Shown one piece after another: positions 42,931-52,332 of a stretch of DNA of 64,000 nucleotides (its first letter is position 1; every line of letters starts with the position of its first letter). A model generated the notes under the pieces. That model saw nothing but the letters and a program-made list of their open reading frames with translations. It was not told the origin of the DNA and did not search any database. The stretch spans positions 3,348,001 to 3,412,000 of the forward strand of contig NZ_CP107985.1 in the NCBI RefSeq assembly GCF_036108815.1. The letters are read 5' to 3'. The position numbers and the translations under genes are program-made. The stretch comes from Streptomyces sp. NBC_00353 (GTDB taxonomy: Bacteria; Actinomycetota; Actinomycetes; Streptomycetales; Streptomycetaceae).

Positions 42931-44382
42931 TTACCCCTGTCCGGTGGGCTGTGTGCTGTGCCAGTCCGGGTGCCCCGGCATCGGCGGGGTCTTCGCCCGG
43001 TACAGCCAGCCGTCGAAGAACGCGGTCAGGTCACGCCCGGCGATCTGCGACGCCAGCCGGACGAAGTCCTTCGTGGTCGCGGTGGAATCGCGATGGGTCC
43101 TGACCCAACTGCGTTCCAGCTGGTCGAAGGCGGGCTCGCCGATCTCCTGGCGCAGCGCGTAGAGGACCAGTGCGCTGCCGTCGTACACGGCCGGCCGGAA
43201 GATGCTGATCTTCTCGCCGGGCGACGGGGCGCCGGGGCGGGCGGGCGGGCCTCCGGCGGCGCGCCAGCTGTCGGACCTGGTGTACGCGTCGCGCATCCGG
43301 CGTTCCAGCGACCGCTTGGCGTGTTCCGCGGCGTAGCGGGCCTCGTACCAGCTGGCGTGTCCTTCATTGAGCCAGAGATCGGACCAGGCCTGCGGAGAGA
43401 CGCTGTTGCCGAACCACTGGTGCGCCAGCTCATGCACCATGATCGAGTCGACGTACCACTCGGGGTAGCTGCCGGTGGTGAACACGGACCGTTCGAAGAG
43501 CGTGAGCGTCTGGGTCTCCAGCTCGAAGCCGGTCTTCGTGTCGGCGACCAGCAGTCCGTACGTCTCGAAGGGGTAGCGGCCGACCTGCCGCTCCATCCAC
43601 TCCAGCTGCCCCGGCGTCTTCTTCAGCCACCGTTCGAGGTCCTTGGCATCGGCGGCCGGCACCACGTCGCGAACCGGCAGCCCGTGGGGGCCGGTCCGCT
43701 CAAGGACGGTGGAGCGCCCGATGGAGACCTGGGCCAGCTCGGTGGCCATGGGGTGTGCGGTCCGGTACGTCCAGGTGGTCGAGGAGCCCTGCCGGACCTT
43801 GCCTGCGGGCAGGCCGTTGGCGACCACCGTCAGTTCCTCGGGTGCGGTGACCCGGAAGGTGAAGTACGCCTTGTCGGCCGGATGGTCGTTGCTGGGGAAG
43901 ACCCGGTGCGCGGCGTCGGCCTGGTTGGCCATCGCGAGGCCGTCGGAGGTGCGCAGCCAGCCGCCGCTGTTCTGGTCGCCGCTCGGGTCGCTGGTGTGCC
44001 GGACGGTGATGTGCAGCGGCACTCCGGCCGGAAGCCTGCCGGGGGACTCGACGACCAGGTCCTCGTCCGCAGCCGCGAAGTCGGCCCGCAGGCCGTTGAT
44101 GTCGACCGAACGGACAGAGCCGCGGGCGAAGTCGAGGTTGATCCGGTCGAGCGGTTCGGTGGTCCGCGCGTCGATCGTGGTGACGGCGTCCAGTGGCTTG
44201 TTGTTGCCGTGATAGGTGAACCCGATGTCGTACGAGAGGACGTCGTAGCCCGGGTTGCCGAGGTGAGGGAAGAGCGAGTCTCCGATGCCGAGCGGCACGG
44301 GTGCGGGCAGGGTGGCGGCAACGAGGGTGGCCGAGGCAGTGGCAAGCAGGGCGGCCCGCAGGCGGCGGGGGATGAACGGCAT
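42931..44382 (-). CDS. Secreted M1-family zinc metallopeptidase
   Basis: 483 aa, shorter than full-length aminopeptidase N, as it lacks the C-terminal helical domain. A hydrophobic N-terminal segment (about 7-30) suggests export. The gluzincin site is complete: HELAH (317-321) with the third ligand Glu340 in LWLNEGHA. The usual GAMEN exopeptidase motif reads GFELETQ (about 285-291), a variant seen in the single-domain actinobacterial members. A Tyr at YDGSALVLYALRQEIG is the likely transition-state stabiliser. It probably cleaves N-terminal residues of peptides outside the cell. Confidence 0.87.
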   Translation of the reverse strand: MPFIPRRLRAALLATASATLVAATLPAPVPLGIGDSLFPHLGNPGYDVLSYDIGFTYHGNNKPLDAVTTIDARTTEPLDRINLDFARGSVRSVDINGLRADFAAADEDLVVESPGRLPAGVPLHITVRHTSDPSGDQNSGGWLRTSDGLAMANQADAAHRVFPSNDHPADKAYFTFRVTAPEELTVVANGLPAGKVRQGSSTTWTYRTAHPMATELAQVSIGRSTVLERTGPHGLPVRDVVPAADAKDLERWLKKTPGQLEWMERQVGRYPFETYGLLVADTKTGFELETQTLTLFERSVFTTGSYPEWYVDSIMVHELAHQWFGNSVSPQAWSDLWLNEGHASWYEARYAAEHAKRSLERRMRDAYTRSDSWRAAGGPPARPGAPSPGEKISIFRPAVYDGSALVLYALRQEIGEPAFDQLERSWVRTHRDSTATTKDFVRLASQIAGRDLTAFFDGWLYRAKTPPMPGHPDWHSTQPTGQG

Positions 44383-44484
44383 GGACTACGGCTACCAGCG
44401 ACGACCGCCGGCTCCGGGTGCGGCGCGCGCCGCGCCACTCGAACGAGGGGCCGGTGCGGCGGCCGGGCGCTGCGAGGCGGTGGC

Positions 44485-46650
44485 TCAGACGGCGGCGGCC
44501 GGGTGCTGGGCACGGCTCACGTCGTACACCCCCGGCACGTCGCGCATCGCGCGCATCAGCGCGGGCAGTCCGGCGGCGTCCGGGAGCTGGAGGGTGTAGG
44601 TGTGCCGGACGCGCTGTTCGCTGGGTGGTTCGACGGTGGCGGCGATGATCGCGGCGTCCGCTGTCGCGATGGCCTCGGTGAGATCGGCGAGCAGCCGCGG
44701 GCGTCCGAAGGACTCGGCGACGAGAGTGACCCGGCAGGCCGCCGCATCGCCCCAGCCGACCGCGACGGGCGTCCGGCCGGCGGCCTGCATCCGGGCCACC
44801 GCGGGACACTCCTGCCGGTGCACGGTGACGGCTCCGCCGCGCACGGTGAATCCGGTGACGGCGTCGGGCGGTACGGGTGTGCAGCAGCCCGCGAGACGTA
44901 CGGTGGCGTCCGGCCGGCCCACGACGACGGTCGCCGCACGGTCGGCGGACCGGTCGCTTCCGGAAGATGCCGGAGCCATCGGCTGCGGTTCGGGCCTGCG
45001 GCCTGCGGGCCGGCTGCCGTAGGAACCCTGGGGGTCCTGCGGGTGGGCGCCGAGCCAACCGGTGATCGCGATCCGTGCGGCAGGCGTACGGGCGTGGTCG
45101 AGCCAGTCGGGTGAGGGACCGGACGTCGCGTCCTCGGCCAGCAGCAGCTGCACGGTGTCGCCGTCGCTGAGCACGGTGGAGAGCCTGGCGAGCCGGCCGT
45201 TGACCCGGGCTCCGATGCAGCTGTGCGCCTCGTCGCCGTACTGCGCGTAGGCGGCGTCGACGCAGCTGGCCCCGGCGGGGAGGCCGAGTGTGCCGCCGTC
45301 GGTGCGGAAGACCGTGATCTCGCGGTCCTCGGCGAGGTCGGCGCGGAGTGTGGTCCAGAAGGTGTCCGGGTCGGGGGCGGACTGCTGCCATGCGAGGAGC
45401 CGGGAGAGCCAGCCGGGCCGGGTCGGGTCGGCGCGCTCGCCGTCCGCGGGTTCGGCCGTCTGCGGCGCGGAGGCGCTGTCCGCGGTGTAGGGGTTGCCGA
45501 GCGCGATCACGCCCGCTTCGGCGACCTTGTGCATCCGATGCGTACGGATGAGTACTTCGGCGACCGCGCCGCCCGGGCCGACGACAGCGGTGTGCAGCGA
45601 CTGGTACAGGTTGAACTTGGGGGCCGCGATGAAGTCCTTGAACTCCGAGATCACCGGGGTGAAACAGGTGTGGAGCTCGCCGAGGACGCCGTAGCAGTCG
45701 GCGTCCTCGCCGACCAGCACCAGCAGGCGGCCGAAGTCGGTGCCGCGCAGTTCGCCGCGTTTGATCCGGACGCGGTGCACGGAGACGTAATGGCGTGGCC
45801 TGATGAGAACTTCGGCGGGAATGCCGGCGTCCCGCAGTACGGCTCTGACGTTCTCGGCGATGGTGGAGAGAGGGTCGTCGGTGGCGGTGGCGCCCGCTTC
45901 ACCCGAGGCGGCCGATCCTGGTGACGCTGCGGCGATCAGTGCCCGGGTGTGTTCGTACTCCTCGGGGTGGAGGATCGCGAAGACAAGGTCCTCGAGCTCG
46001 GTCTTGAGTGCCTGTACCCCGAGCCGTTCGGCGAGCGGGATCAGCACATCTCGGGTGACCTTGGCGATCCTCGCCTGTTTCTCGGGGCGCATCACCCCGA
46101 GGGTGCGCATATTGTGCAGCCGGTCGGCGAGCTTGATCGACATCACACGGACGTCGTCCCCGGTGGCGACGAGCATCTTGCGGAACGTCTCGGGCTCGGC
46201 CGCCGCACCGTAGTCGACCTTTTCGAGTTTGGTGACGCCGTCGACGAGGTAGCAGACCTCTTCGCCGAACTGCTCCCGCACCTGATCGAGGGTTACCTCG
46301 GTGTCCTCGACGGTGTCATGGAGGAGGGACGCGGTGAGCGTCGTCGTCTCGGCACCGAGTTCGGCGAGGATCAGCGTGACCGCGAGCGGGTGCGTGATGT
46401 ATGGCTCACCGCTCTTGCGCATCTGCCCCCGGTGGGAGGACTCTGCCAGGACGTAGGCCTTGTGCAGAACAGTCAGGTCGGCGTCCGGATGATGGGCCCG
46501 GTGGGCATCGGCGACATGGCCGATCGCATCGGGCAGCCGGTCGCGGGAGACGGGTCCGAGCAGGGCGACCCGGCCGAGCCTGCGAAGATCGATCCGGGGA
46601 CGGCCTCGTCTGCGGACGGGAGCACCTGGGTCGGTGGCCTCTGCGCTCAT
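44485..46650 (-). CDS. rshA: RelA/SpoT homologue RshA
   Basis: 721 aa from the ATG at 46650 (GGAGGTG upstream). Domains: HD hydrolase (about 60-200; HRGQMRKSGEPYITHPLAV, LLHDTVEDTE, IKLADRLHNMRTL) intact; synthetase-like domain (about 250-385) retaining APKFNLYQSLHT and IRTHRMH, but altered at the usual ATP-site motif (here RPRHYVSVHR), at the DLxxxR region (TDFGRLLVL) and at AAHW (here VIAL); TGS (EITVFRTDGGTLGLPAG); a Cys-rich conserved-cysteine domain (VRLAGCCTPVPPD); ACT at the end. S. coelicolor has a second RSH protein, RshA, at this position beside dapF. The sequence predicts mainly (p)ppGpp hydrolysis; loss of synthesis is inference. Confidence 0.85.
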   Translation of the reverse strand: MSAEATDPGAPVRRRGRPRIDLRRLGRVALLGPVSRDRLPDAIGHVADAHRAHHPDADLTVLHKAYVLAESSHRGQMRKSGEPYITHPLAVTLILAELGAETTTLTASLLHDTVEDTEVTLDQVREQFGEEVCYLVDGVTKLEKVDYGAAAEPETFRKMLVATGDDVRVMSIKLADRLHNMRTLGVMRPEKQARIAKVTRDVLIPLAERLGVQALKTELEDLVFAILHPEEYEHTRALIAAASPGSAASGEAGATATDDPLSTIAENVRAVLRDAGIPAEVLIRPRHYVSVHRVRIKRGELRGTDFGRLLVLVGEDADCYGVLGELHTCFTPVISEFKDFIAAPKFNLYQSLHTAVVGPGGAVAEVLIRTHRMHKVAEAGVIALGNPYTADSASAPQTAEPADGERADPTRPGWLSRLLAWQQSAPDPDTFWTTLRADLAEDREITVFRTDGGTLGLPAGASCVDAAYAQYGDEAHSCIGARVNGRLARLSTVLSDGDTVQLLLAEDATSGPSPDWLDHARTPAARIAITGWLGAHPQDPQGSYGSRPAGRRPEPQPMAPASSGSDRSADRAATVVVGRPDATVRLAGCCTPVPPDAVTGFTVRGGAVTVHRQECPAVARMQAAGRTPVAVGWGDAAACRVTLVAESFGRPRLLADLTEAIATADAAIIAATVEPPSEQRVRHTYTLQLPDAAGLPALMRAMRDVPGVYDVSRAQHPAAAV

Positions 46651-46792
46651 GGGGGCACCTCCGGCAAACGTCGACCGGCGGTGGGGAGGTGCGGACGCGC
46701 CTCCGGGCCGGTGCTTGATGCTACCGACCCCACCACGTGGCGGAGTCCGGCTCTCGCTCAGCGTGAAACGGATCACCCATTCGAGCGAAGCT

Positions 46793-47665
46793 TTAGCCGG
46801 TCACCGTTTCGAGCCACGCCGGATCGATCATGCCTTCGGCGACGATGACAGCCGCCCCGGTCATCTCGATCTCGCCGTCCGGCTGCTCGGTGATCACCAG
46901 GGTGCCGCCGGGCAGATCGACCGTGTAGGTGACCGGAGTGCCCGTCTGTGTGGGGTCGACGCCGTCCCTGCGGGCAGCGGCCACGGCCACCGCGCAGGCG
47001 CCGGTGCCGCAGGAGCGGGTCTCGCCGGAACCGCGCTCGTGAACCCTCATCGCGACGTGGCGCGGTCCGCGGTCCACGACGAACTCGATGTTGACGCCGT
47101 CGGGGTAGACGGCTGCGGGGGTGAACGGCGGCACGGAGCGCAGCTCACCGGCGTGCGCCAGGTCGTCGACGAAGGCGACCGCGTGGGGGTTGCCCATATT
47201 GACGTTCCGGGCGTCCCAGCTGCGGCCGTCCACCGTGACGGTGACGCCCGCGCCGGGGAGCAGGGCGCGCCCCATGGAGACCGTGATGTCGCCGCCCTTG
47301 GCGATGTGCACCTTCTTCACGCCGCCCCGGGTCGCCACCGCGAGGTCGCCCTCCTCGACAAGCCCGGCGCGTTGCAGATAGTGGGCGAAGACCCGTACAC
47401 CGTTGCCGCACATCTCGGCGATGGAGCCGTCGGCATTGCGGTAGTCCATGAACCACTCGGCCTCGCCCGCCATGGCTCGCGCCTCGGGGTGCGCGGCAGA
47501 CCGCACGACGTGCAGCAGCCCGTCACCTCCGATACCGGCCCGGCGGTCGCAGAGCCGGGCGACGACGGATGCGGGCAGGTCGACGGCGTTGTCCGGGTCG
47601 GGAACGATCACGAAGTCGTTCTCGGTGCCGTGGCCCTTGAGGAAGGCGATCTGCGAGGTGCTCAC
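46793..47665 (-). CDS. dapF: Diaminopimelate epimerase
   Basis: 290 aa. It interconverts LL- and meso-diaminopimelate for lysine and peptidoglycan. The two catalytic cysteines are Cys86 (DGSIAEMCGNGVR) and Cys219 (ETRSCGTGACAV). The N-terminus FLKGHGTENDF is the standard one. ATG start at 47665. The actinobacterial form has the typical length. Monocistronic. Streptomyces wall uses LL-DAP, so this enzyme mainly serves lysine supply. Confidence 0.95.
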   Translation of the reverse strand: MSTSQIAFLKGHGTENDFVIVPDPDNAVDLPASVVARLCDRRAGIGGDGLLHVVRSAAHPEARAMAGEAEWFMDYRNADGSIAEMCGNGVRVFAHYLQRAGLVEEGDLAVATRGGVKKVHIAKGGDITVSMGRALLPGAGVTVTVDGRSWDARNVNMGNPHAVAFVDDLAHAGELRSVPPFTPAAVYPDGVNIEFVVDRGPRHVAMRVHERGSGETRSCGTGACAVAVAAARRDGVDPTQTGTPVTYTVDLPGGTLVITEQPDGEIEMTGAAVIVAEGMIDPAWLETVTG

Positions 47666-47790
47666 AGGGCAACTGTACGAGGCCGCACCGACAGCGGGCG
47701 CAGGCGGGCCACGCAGTCACGGGCAGGACGGAGGCAGGACGACAGTGGCGAGAAGGGCCGGCAGGTGAGCCGGCCGCCCCGGGAGCCGCG

Positions 47791-48228
47791 TCAGCGCAGT
47801 CGGGCCACGCGCCACACGGCCAGCGCCACCAGCACCCCGCACACGGCCACGTACAGCGCGATCACGCGCCAGTCGGGGCGCTCACCCATGCCCCTGGCGG
47901 GCAGGCCCGGCCAGGTGTGCCCGACCCGGCGGGCGGCCATCATGCCCCAGCCGGCGGCGCAGCAGCTGATCAGCAGTCCCAGCATGGCGACGACCGCACC
48001 GCCGTCGCCGAACTCGAAGGCGAGCGGGAAGGCGAACATCAGCGAGCCGACCGCCGCCAGCATGACGATCGGGGCGAGCTGCCAGATCCGCAGACGGCGC
48101 GCGGGCCGCAGCTCGACCTCCACCTCGGGGGTCACCTCGAGCTCGTCGGGCCCGTCAGGGCTCAGACGTCCCGCCTCGTGCTGCGTGTCCGGTGCGTCTT
48201 GCTCTGTGTCGCGAGGGCCGGCCTCCAT
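47791..48228 (-). CDS. Small membrane protein of unknown function
   Basis: 145 aa if started at the ATG at 48228 (MEAGPRDTEQ), which has GGGAGGG about 9 nt upstream; a GTG two codons earlier (48234) or the far GTG at 48297 are possible. The N-terminal 45 residues are acidic, followed by three hydrophobic segments (LAPIVMLAAVGSLMFAFPLAF, VVAMLGLLISCCAAGWGM, VIALYVAVCGVLVALAVW). No family was recognised. It lies between dapF and miaA on the same strand. Confidence 0.6.
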   Translation of the reverse strand: MEAGPRDTEQDAPDTQHEAGRLSPDGPDELEVTPEVEVELRPARRLRIWQLAPIVMLAAVGSLMFAFPLAFEFGDGGAVVAMLGLLISCCAAGWGMMAARRVGHTWPGLPARGMGERPDWRVIALYVAVCGVLVALAVWRVARLR

Positions 48229-48335
48229 CGCCACGCGCCCTCCCAACTCGGACTCCACTGGTCGATCGATGCTCGATGATGGCACGCTCCCGGTCACCGA
48301 AATGACGGGCAGGGCTTCCCGATGCCATCACGTGA

Positions 48336-49274
48336 TCAGGCTGTAACCGCTCGTTCGACCAACGCCAGCGCCTCGTGCGGGAGTTCCCGGCGGTGGTCGG
48401 CGGCACCATTCAGCCACCGGACACGCGGGTCGCGGCGGAACCAGGAGTCCTGACGGCGCGCGAAGCGTTTGGTGGCGCGTACCGTCTCGGCGCGCGCCTC
48501 GTCCTCGGTGCACTCCTGCGCCAGCGCGGCAAGCACCTGCTGATAGCCGAGCGCGCGGGAGGCGGTTCGCCCTTCGCGCAGCCCCTGCGCGTCCAGGGCG
48601 CGCACCTCGTCCACGAGCCCGGCCTCCCACATCCGGTCGACCCGGAGGGTGATGCGTTCGTCGAGTTCCGGCCGGGCCACGTCGACCCCGATCTGAACGG
48701 CGTCGTAGACCGCTTCGCCACCCGGAAGATTGGCGGTGAAGGGCTTGCCGGTGATCTCGATGACTTCGAGGGCGCGGACGATGCGCCGCCCGTTGCTCGG
48801 CAGGATGGCCCGGCCCGCCTCGGGGTCCGCGGCGGCGAGCCGGTCGTGCAGCGCACCGGAGCCGTGCTCCGCCAGTTCCTGCTCCAGCCCGGCGCGTACG
48901 CCGGGGTCCGTACCGGGGAACTCCAGGGCGTCGATGGCGCCCTTCACGTACAACCCGGAGCCGCCGACCAGGACGGGGGTGCGGCCCTCGGCGAGCAGCC
49001 GGTCGATCTCGAGGCGGGCCAGTCGCTGGTACTCGGCGACGCTGGCGGTCTCGGTGACGTCCCAGATGTCCAGCAGCCGGTGGGGTACGGATCCGCGCTC
49101 GGCGAGCGTCAGCTTGGCCGTGCCGATGTCCATCCCCCGGTAGAGCTGCATGGAGTCGGCGTTGACCACTTCGCCACCGAGCTGCTGGGCGAGATATACC
49201 CCCAGATCGGACTTTCCGGCTGCGGTGGGACCGACGACGGCAATGACCCGCGGTGCGGGAGATGGACTTCTCAC
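48336..49274 (-). CDS. miaA: tRNA dimethylallyltransferase MiaA
   Basis: 312 aa from the GTG at 49274 (VRSPSPAPRV). It transfers dimethylallyl to A37 of tRNAs reading UNN codons, including the rare-codon tRNA-Leu(UUA) encoded by bldA in Streptomyces. P-loop GPTAAGKS (15-22); DSMQLYRGMDIGTAK; PHRLLDIWDVTE; GGSGLYVKG; and the C-terminal ATKRFARRQDSWFRRD. The longer upstream frame to 49385 is repetitive and lacks similarity. MiaB, the next enzyme in the pathway, is encoded at 50732, in the same direction but separated. Confidence 0.94.
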   Translation of the reverse strand: MRSPSPAPRVIAVVGPTAAGKSDLGVYLAQQLGGEVVNADSMQLYRGMDIGTAKLTLAERGSVPHRLLDIWDVTETASVAEYQRLARLEIDRLLAEGRTPVLVGGSGLYVKGAIDALEFPGTDPGVRAGLEQELAEHGSGALHDRLAAADPEAGRAILPSNGRRIVRALEVIEITGKPFTANLPGGEAVYDAVQIGVDVARPELDERITLRVDRMWEAGLVDEVRALDAQGLREGRTASRALGYQQVLAALAQECTEDEARAETVRATKRFARRQDSWFRRDPRVRWLNGAADHRRELPHEALALVERAVTA

Positions 49275-49553
49275 CGCCCCAGTCTCGCAAACCTCCGGAC
49301 CCCTTCCTGAACCAGCTACGCGCCGGCTTCCCGAGCCGGCTACGTGACGGCGCGAAGCCGGAGGCGTTCGCCTCCCGACGCGCACACGAGCCGCGAGTGG
49401 CGCAATGAGGTTCCCGGTCGGCGCGGGATTTCGCCCGCACGGGTAAAATATTGAGCAGATATGGGCGTTATTTCACAGTTCCGTCGGTCGTCCTCCAGAA
49501 CCGACGAGCGGAGTGGATGCCCGCACTCGGTCCCCCAGCAGAGAAGGTGTCCG

Positions 49554-49790
49554 ATGGGCCTCATGGACAGTCTGAAGGCCAAGCTCAGCCCGGCAAGAGA
49601 CAAGGTCGGCGATTTCGCGCAGCAGCATGGGGACAAGATCGACCAAGGACTCGACAAGGCTGCTCGGACGGTCGATCAAAAGACCAAGGGCAAGTACACC
49701 GACAAGATCGAGTCCGGCACACGAAAGGCCAAAGGTGCGGTCGAACGGCTGTCCCACAAGAGCGAGGGCGGTATGCCGCCCGCTCCCTGA
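49554..49790 (+). CDS. MT0933-type (Rv0909-like) antitoxin
   Basis: 78 aa with AGAAGGTG upstream of the ATG. Highly charged and helical: MGLMDSLKAKLSPARDKVGD, then FAQQHGDKIDQGLDKAARTVDQKTKGKYTDKI, the pattern of the MT0933 antitoxin family. In Mycobacterium tuberculosis the partner (Rv0910, SRPBCC fold) is adjacent. Here no such toxin is next to it: the neighbours are miaA (divergent) and a LigB-like gene (convergent). It may be an orphan antitoxin, or a general Lys-rich stress protein. Confidence 0.75.
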   Translation: MGLMDSLKAKLSPARDKVGDFAQQHGDKIDQGLDKAARTVDQKTKGKYTDKIESGTRKAKGAVERLSHKSEGGMPPAP

Positions 49791-49888
49791 CCTCGACGCC
49801 CTTACGTCATGTCACACACCTGACGTCCGTGGAGCTGCATCACTTCACGGGCGTCGGGCACGCGACACCGGCTCCGGGTGACGCGCTC

Positions 49889-50608
49889 TCAGAACCAGGT
49901 GGCGACCATGTATCCCACACCGTACGGGGCGTCCTCGTAGAGCAGCCGACCGCTCAGGCCGGCCCCCTCCGCGGCGCCCGCCAGCATCTGCCAGGGCGCC
50001 CGGCCCGCCACCTTCAGTTCGTACGCCAGCGACTCGTCCAGCGCGCTCAGCGTGGCGAGATCCGCGGCGCCGAGAGCCCGGGACGCTTCCGTGTCGAACG
50101 AAACGGCGCGCTCGTCCAGGTAGCCGGGCGCCTTGAGCGTGCGGCAGGCACTGCCGTCGCCCATGACCAGCAGAGCCACCCGGCCTGCCCTGGCCGCCAG
50201 CTCCCGTCCGGCGTTCGCGCAACGCTCGGCTGCGAGCGTCTCCTCCACCCCGAGACCCTCGACCGGGGCGTCGGCCCAGTCCGCCCGGGCAAGCAGCCAC
50301 GCGCCGACGGCGAGGGACGGTGGAAGCGGACGCTCCGCCGAAGCGCCGGGGTCTCCCCCGAGCCCCAGCCGTACATCGAGGTCGACGCCGAACCCCTTGA
50401 AGGAGCCCTGGCTCCCCTCTGGATGCGGACCGCGCCCGTCGACATCCGCGGGCCCGATCACGATCAGCAGGTCGGGGCGGGCCGCGGCGAGCACGCCCAG
50501 GGCATCGATGCAGGCGGTTCTCGCGGCGTCGAGCTCGGACGCGGCACCGGCGGCGACCTCGGGTACCAGCAGGGGCGGACAGGGGCAGACAGCTGCGGCG
50601 ACAAGCAT
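49889..50608 (-). CDS. Class III extradiol dioxygenase-fold protein (LigB-like)
   Basis: 239 aa from the ATG at 50608 (MLVAAAVCPCPPLLVPEVA). The pattern VAAAVCPxPPLLVPE, DLLIVIGPAD and VALLVMGDGSACRTLKAPGYLDERA is that of the LigB-fold proteins found beside miaB/miaA in actinobacteria. The histidine cluster expected for iron in true extradiol dioxygenases is not obvious, so activity is uncertain. A Memo-like or non-catalytic role is equally possible. Confidence 0.75.
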   Translation of the reverse strand: MLVAAAVCPCPPLLVPEVAAGAASELDAARTACIDALGVLAAARPDLLIVIGPADVDGRGPHPEGSQGSFKGFGVDLDVRLGLGGDPGASAERPLPPSLAVGAWLLARADWADAPVEGLGVEETLAAERCANAGRELAARAGRVALLVMGDGSACRTLKAPGYLDERAVSFDTEASRALGAADLATLSALDESLAYELKVAGRAPWQMLAGAAEGAGLSGRLLYEDAPYGVGYMVATWF

Positions 50609-50731
50609 GCTGCGCAGCGTACTGCGTCGACTGTTTCCCCTGGTCATACGGCCTGAGGATTCCTGCCGCCCTGCGGACTACCGTCGCCCGCGAGCTCCTG
50701 CAGCCCGCGGATCACCGCCTTCTGCTGCCGG

Positions 50732-52234
50732 TCAGTCGCACCCGCAGCCGGGAGCCGACGCGGCCGGCAGCGGCGCCGGGGCGCCGATGCCGGGCAGGCC
50801 CAGCATCACCCCGGCCGGCTTGGCGGCCTCGGTGGCATTGCGCTTCTCCCACGCGTCCCCGGAACGGGTGCGCCGTACGCTCAGCGGCGCACCCTCGGCG
50901 AGCAGGTGGTGCGGGGCGGCGTAGGTGATCTCGACGGTCACCACATCGCCCGGCCGCACGTCCTCGTCCGGCTTGGTGAAGTGGACCAGACGGTTGTCGG
51001 GAGCGCGGCCGGAGAGCCGGTGGGTGGCGCCGTCCTTGCGGCCCTCGCCCTCCGCGACCATGACCTCCAGGGTCCGGCCGACCTGCTTCTTGTTCTCGTC
51101 CCAGGAGATCTCCTCCTGGAGGGCGGACAGGCGCATGTACCGCTCCTGGACGACCTCCTTCGGGATCTGCCCCTCCATCTCGGCGGCCGGGGTTCCGGGT
51201 CGCTTGGAGTACTGGAAGGTGAAGGCGTTCGCGAAGCGTGCCTGGCGGACCGCGTGCATGGTCTGCTCGAAGTCCTCCTCGGTCTCGCCGGGGAAGCCCA
51301 CGATGATGTCGGTGGAGATGGCGGCGTCCGGCATGGCGGCGCGCACCTTCTCGATGATGCCGAGGAACCGCTCCTGTCGGTACGAGCGGCGCATCGCCTT
51401 CAGGATCGTGTCCGAGCCCGACTGCATCGGCATGTGCAGCTGCGGCATCACATTCGGTGTCTCGGCCATCGCCGCGATCACGTCGTCCGTGAAGTCGCGG
51501 GGGTGCGGCGAGGTGAAGCGGACCCGCTCCAGTCCCTCGATCTTCCCGCAGGCCCGCAGCAGCTTGGAGAAGGCCTCGCGGTCCCCGATGTCGGAGCCGT
51601 ACGCATTCACGTTCTGTCCGAGCAGGGTGATCTCGGAGACACCCTCGGCGACCAGCGCCTCGATCTCGGCCAGGATGTCACCGGTGCGGCGGTCCTTCTC
51701 CTTGCCGCGCAGCGCCGGGACGATGCAGAAGGTGCAGGTGTTGTTGCAGCCGACGGAGATGGAGACCCACGCCGCGTAGGCGGACTCGCGGCGGGTGGGG
51801 AGGGTGGAGGGGAACGCCTCCAGGGACTCGGCGATCTCGATCTGCGCCTCCTCCTGGATACGGGCGCGCTCCAGGAGCACCGGCAGCTTGCCGATGTTGT
51901 GCGTGCCGAAGACGACGTCGACCCACGGGGCCCGCTGGACGATCGTGTCGCGGTCCTTCTGCGCGAGACAGCCGCCGACCGCGATCTGCATCCCGGGCCG
52001 CTTCGTCTTCATCGGGGCGAGCCGGCCGAGATTGCCGTAGAGCTTGTTGTCGGCGTTCTCCCGCACCGCGCAGGTGTTGAAGACAACGACATCGGCGTCA
52101 CCGTCGGCGCCCTCGGGCGCACGTACGTAACCAGCGCCCTCCAGCAGCCCCGACAGCCGCTCGGAGTCGTGGACGTTCATCTGGCACCCGTAGGTGCGCA
52201 CCTCGTACGTTTTCAAACCCTCTACCTCGCTCAT
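50732..52234 (-). CDS. miaB: tRNA-2-methylthio-N6-dimethylallyladenosine synthase MiaB
   Basis: 500 aa from the ATG at 52234 (MSEVEGLK) with GGTGGAC. Radical SAM methylthiotransferase: N-terminal UPF0004 domain with Cys17, Cys55 and Cys89 (second 4Fe-4S), radical SAM CxxxCxxC at Cys163/167/170 (GCNNTCTFC), and a C-terminal TRAM domain. The tail is longer than usual and ends APGCGCD. It completes the A37 modification started by MiaA. Divergent from the TAXI gene. Confidence 0.95.
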   Translation of the reverse strand: MSEVEGLKTYEVRTYGCQMNVHDSERLSGLLEGAGYVRAPEGADGDADVVVFNTCAVRENADNKLYGNLGRLAPMKTKRPGMQIAVGGCLAQKDRDTIVQRAPWVDVVFGTHNIGKLPVLLERARIQEEAQIEIAESLEAFPSTLPTRRESAYAAWVSISVGCNNTCTFCIVPALRGKEKDRRTGDILAEIEALVAEGVSEITLLGQNVNAYGSDIGDREAFSKLLRACGKIEGLERVRFTSPHPRDFTDDVIAAMAETPNVMPQLHMPMQSGSDTILKAMRRSYRQERFLGIIEKVRAAMPDAAISTDIIVGFPGETEEDFEQTMHAVRQARFANAFTFQYSKRPGTPAAEMEGQIPKEVVQERYMRLSALQEEISWDENKKQVGRTLEVMVAEGEGRKDGATHRLSGRAPDNRLVHFTKPDEDVRPGDVVTVEITYAAPHHLLAEGAPLSVRRTRSGDAWEKRNATEAAKPAGVMLGLPGIGAPAPLPAASAPGCGCD

Positions 52235-52332
52235 CTCGTCCACCAGGGTACGAGGTCGCACGGCCCTCCCGCCGCCCCCTTCCACAGGCCCGGCTCTGGC
52301 CATCGCGCTCAGTGACCTGGCAGGATCGCGCC

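Noticed and set aside
49322..49340. Hairpin gccggct/agccggc upstream of miaA
   Set aside because: Short and located in the miaA leader region; not convincing as a terminator or riboswitch.
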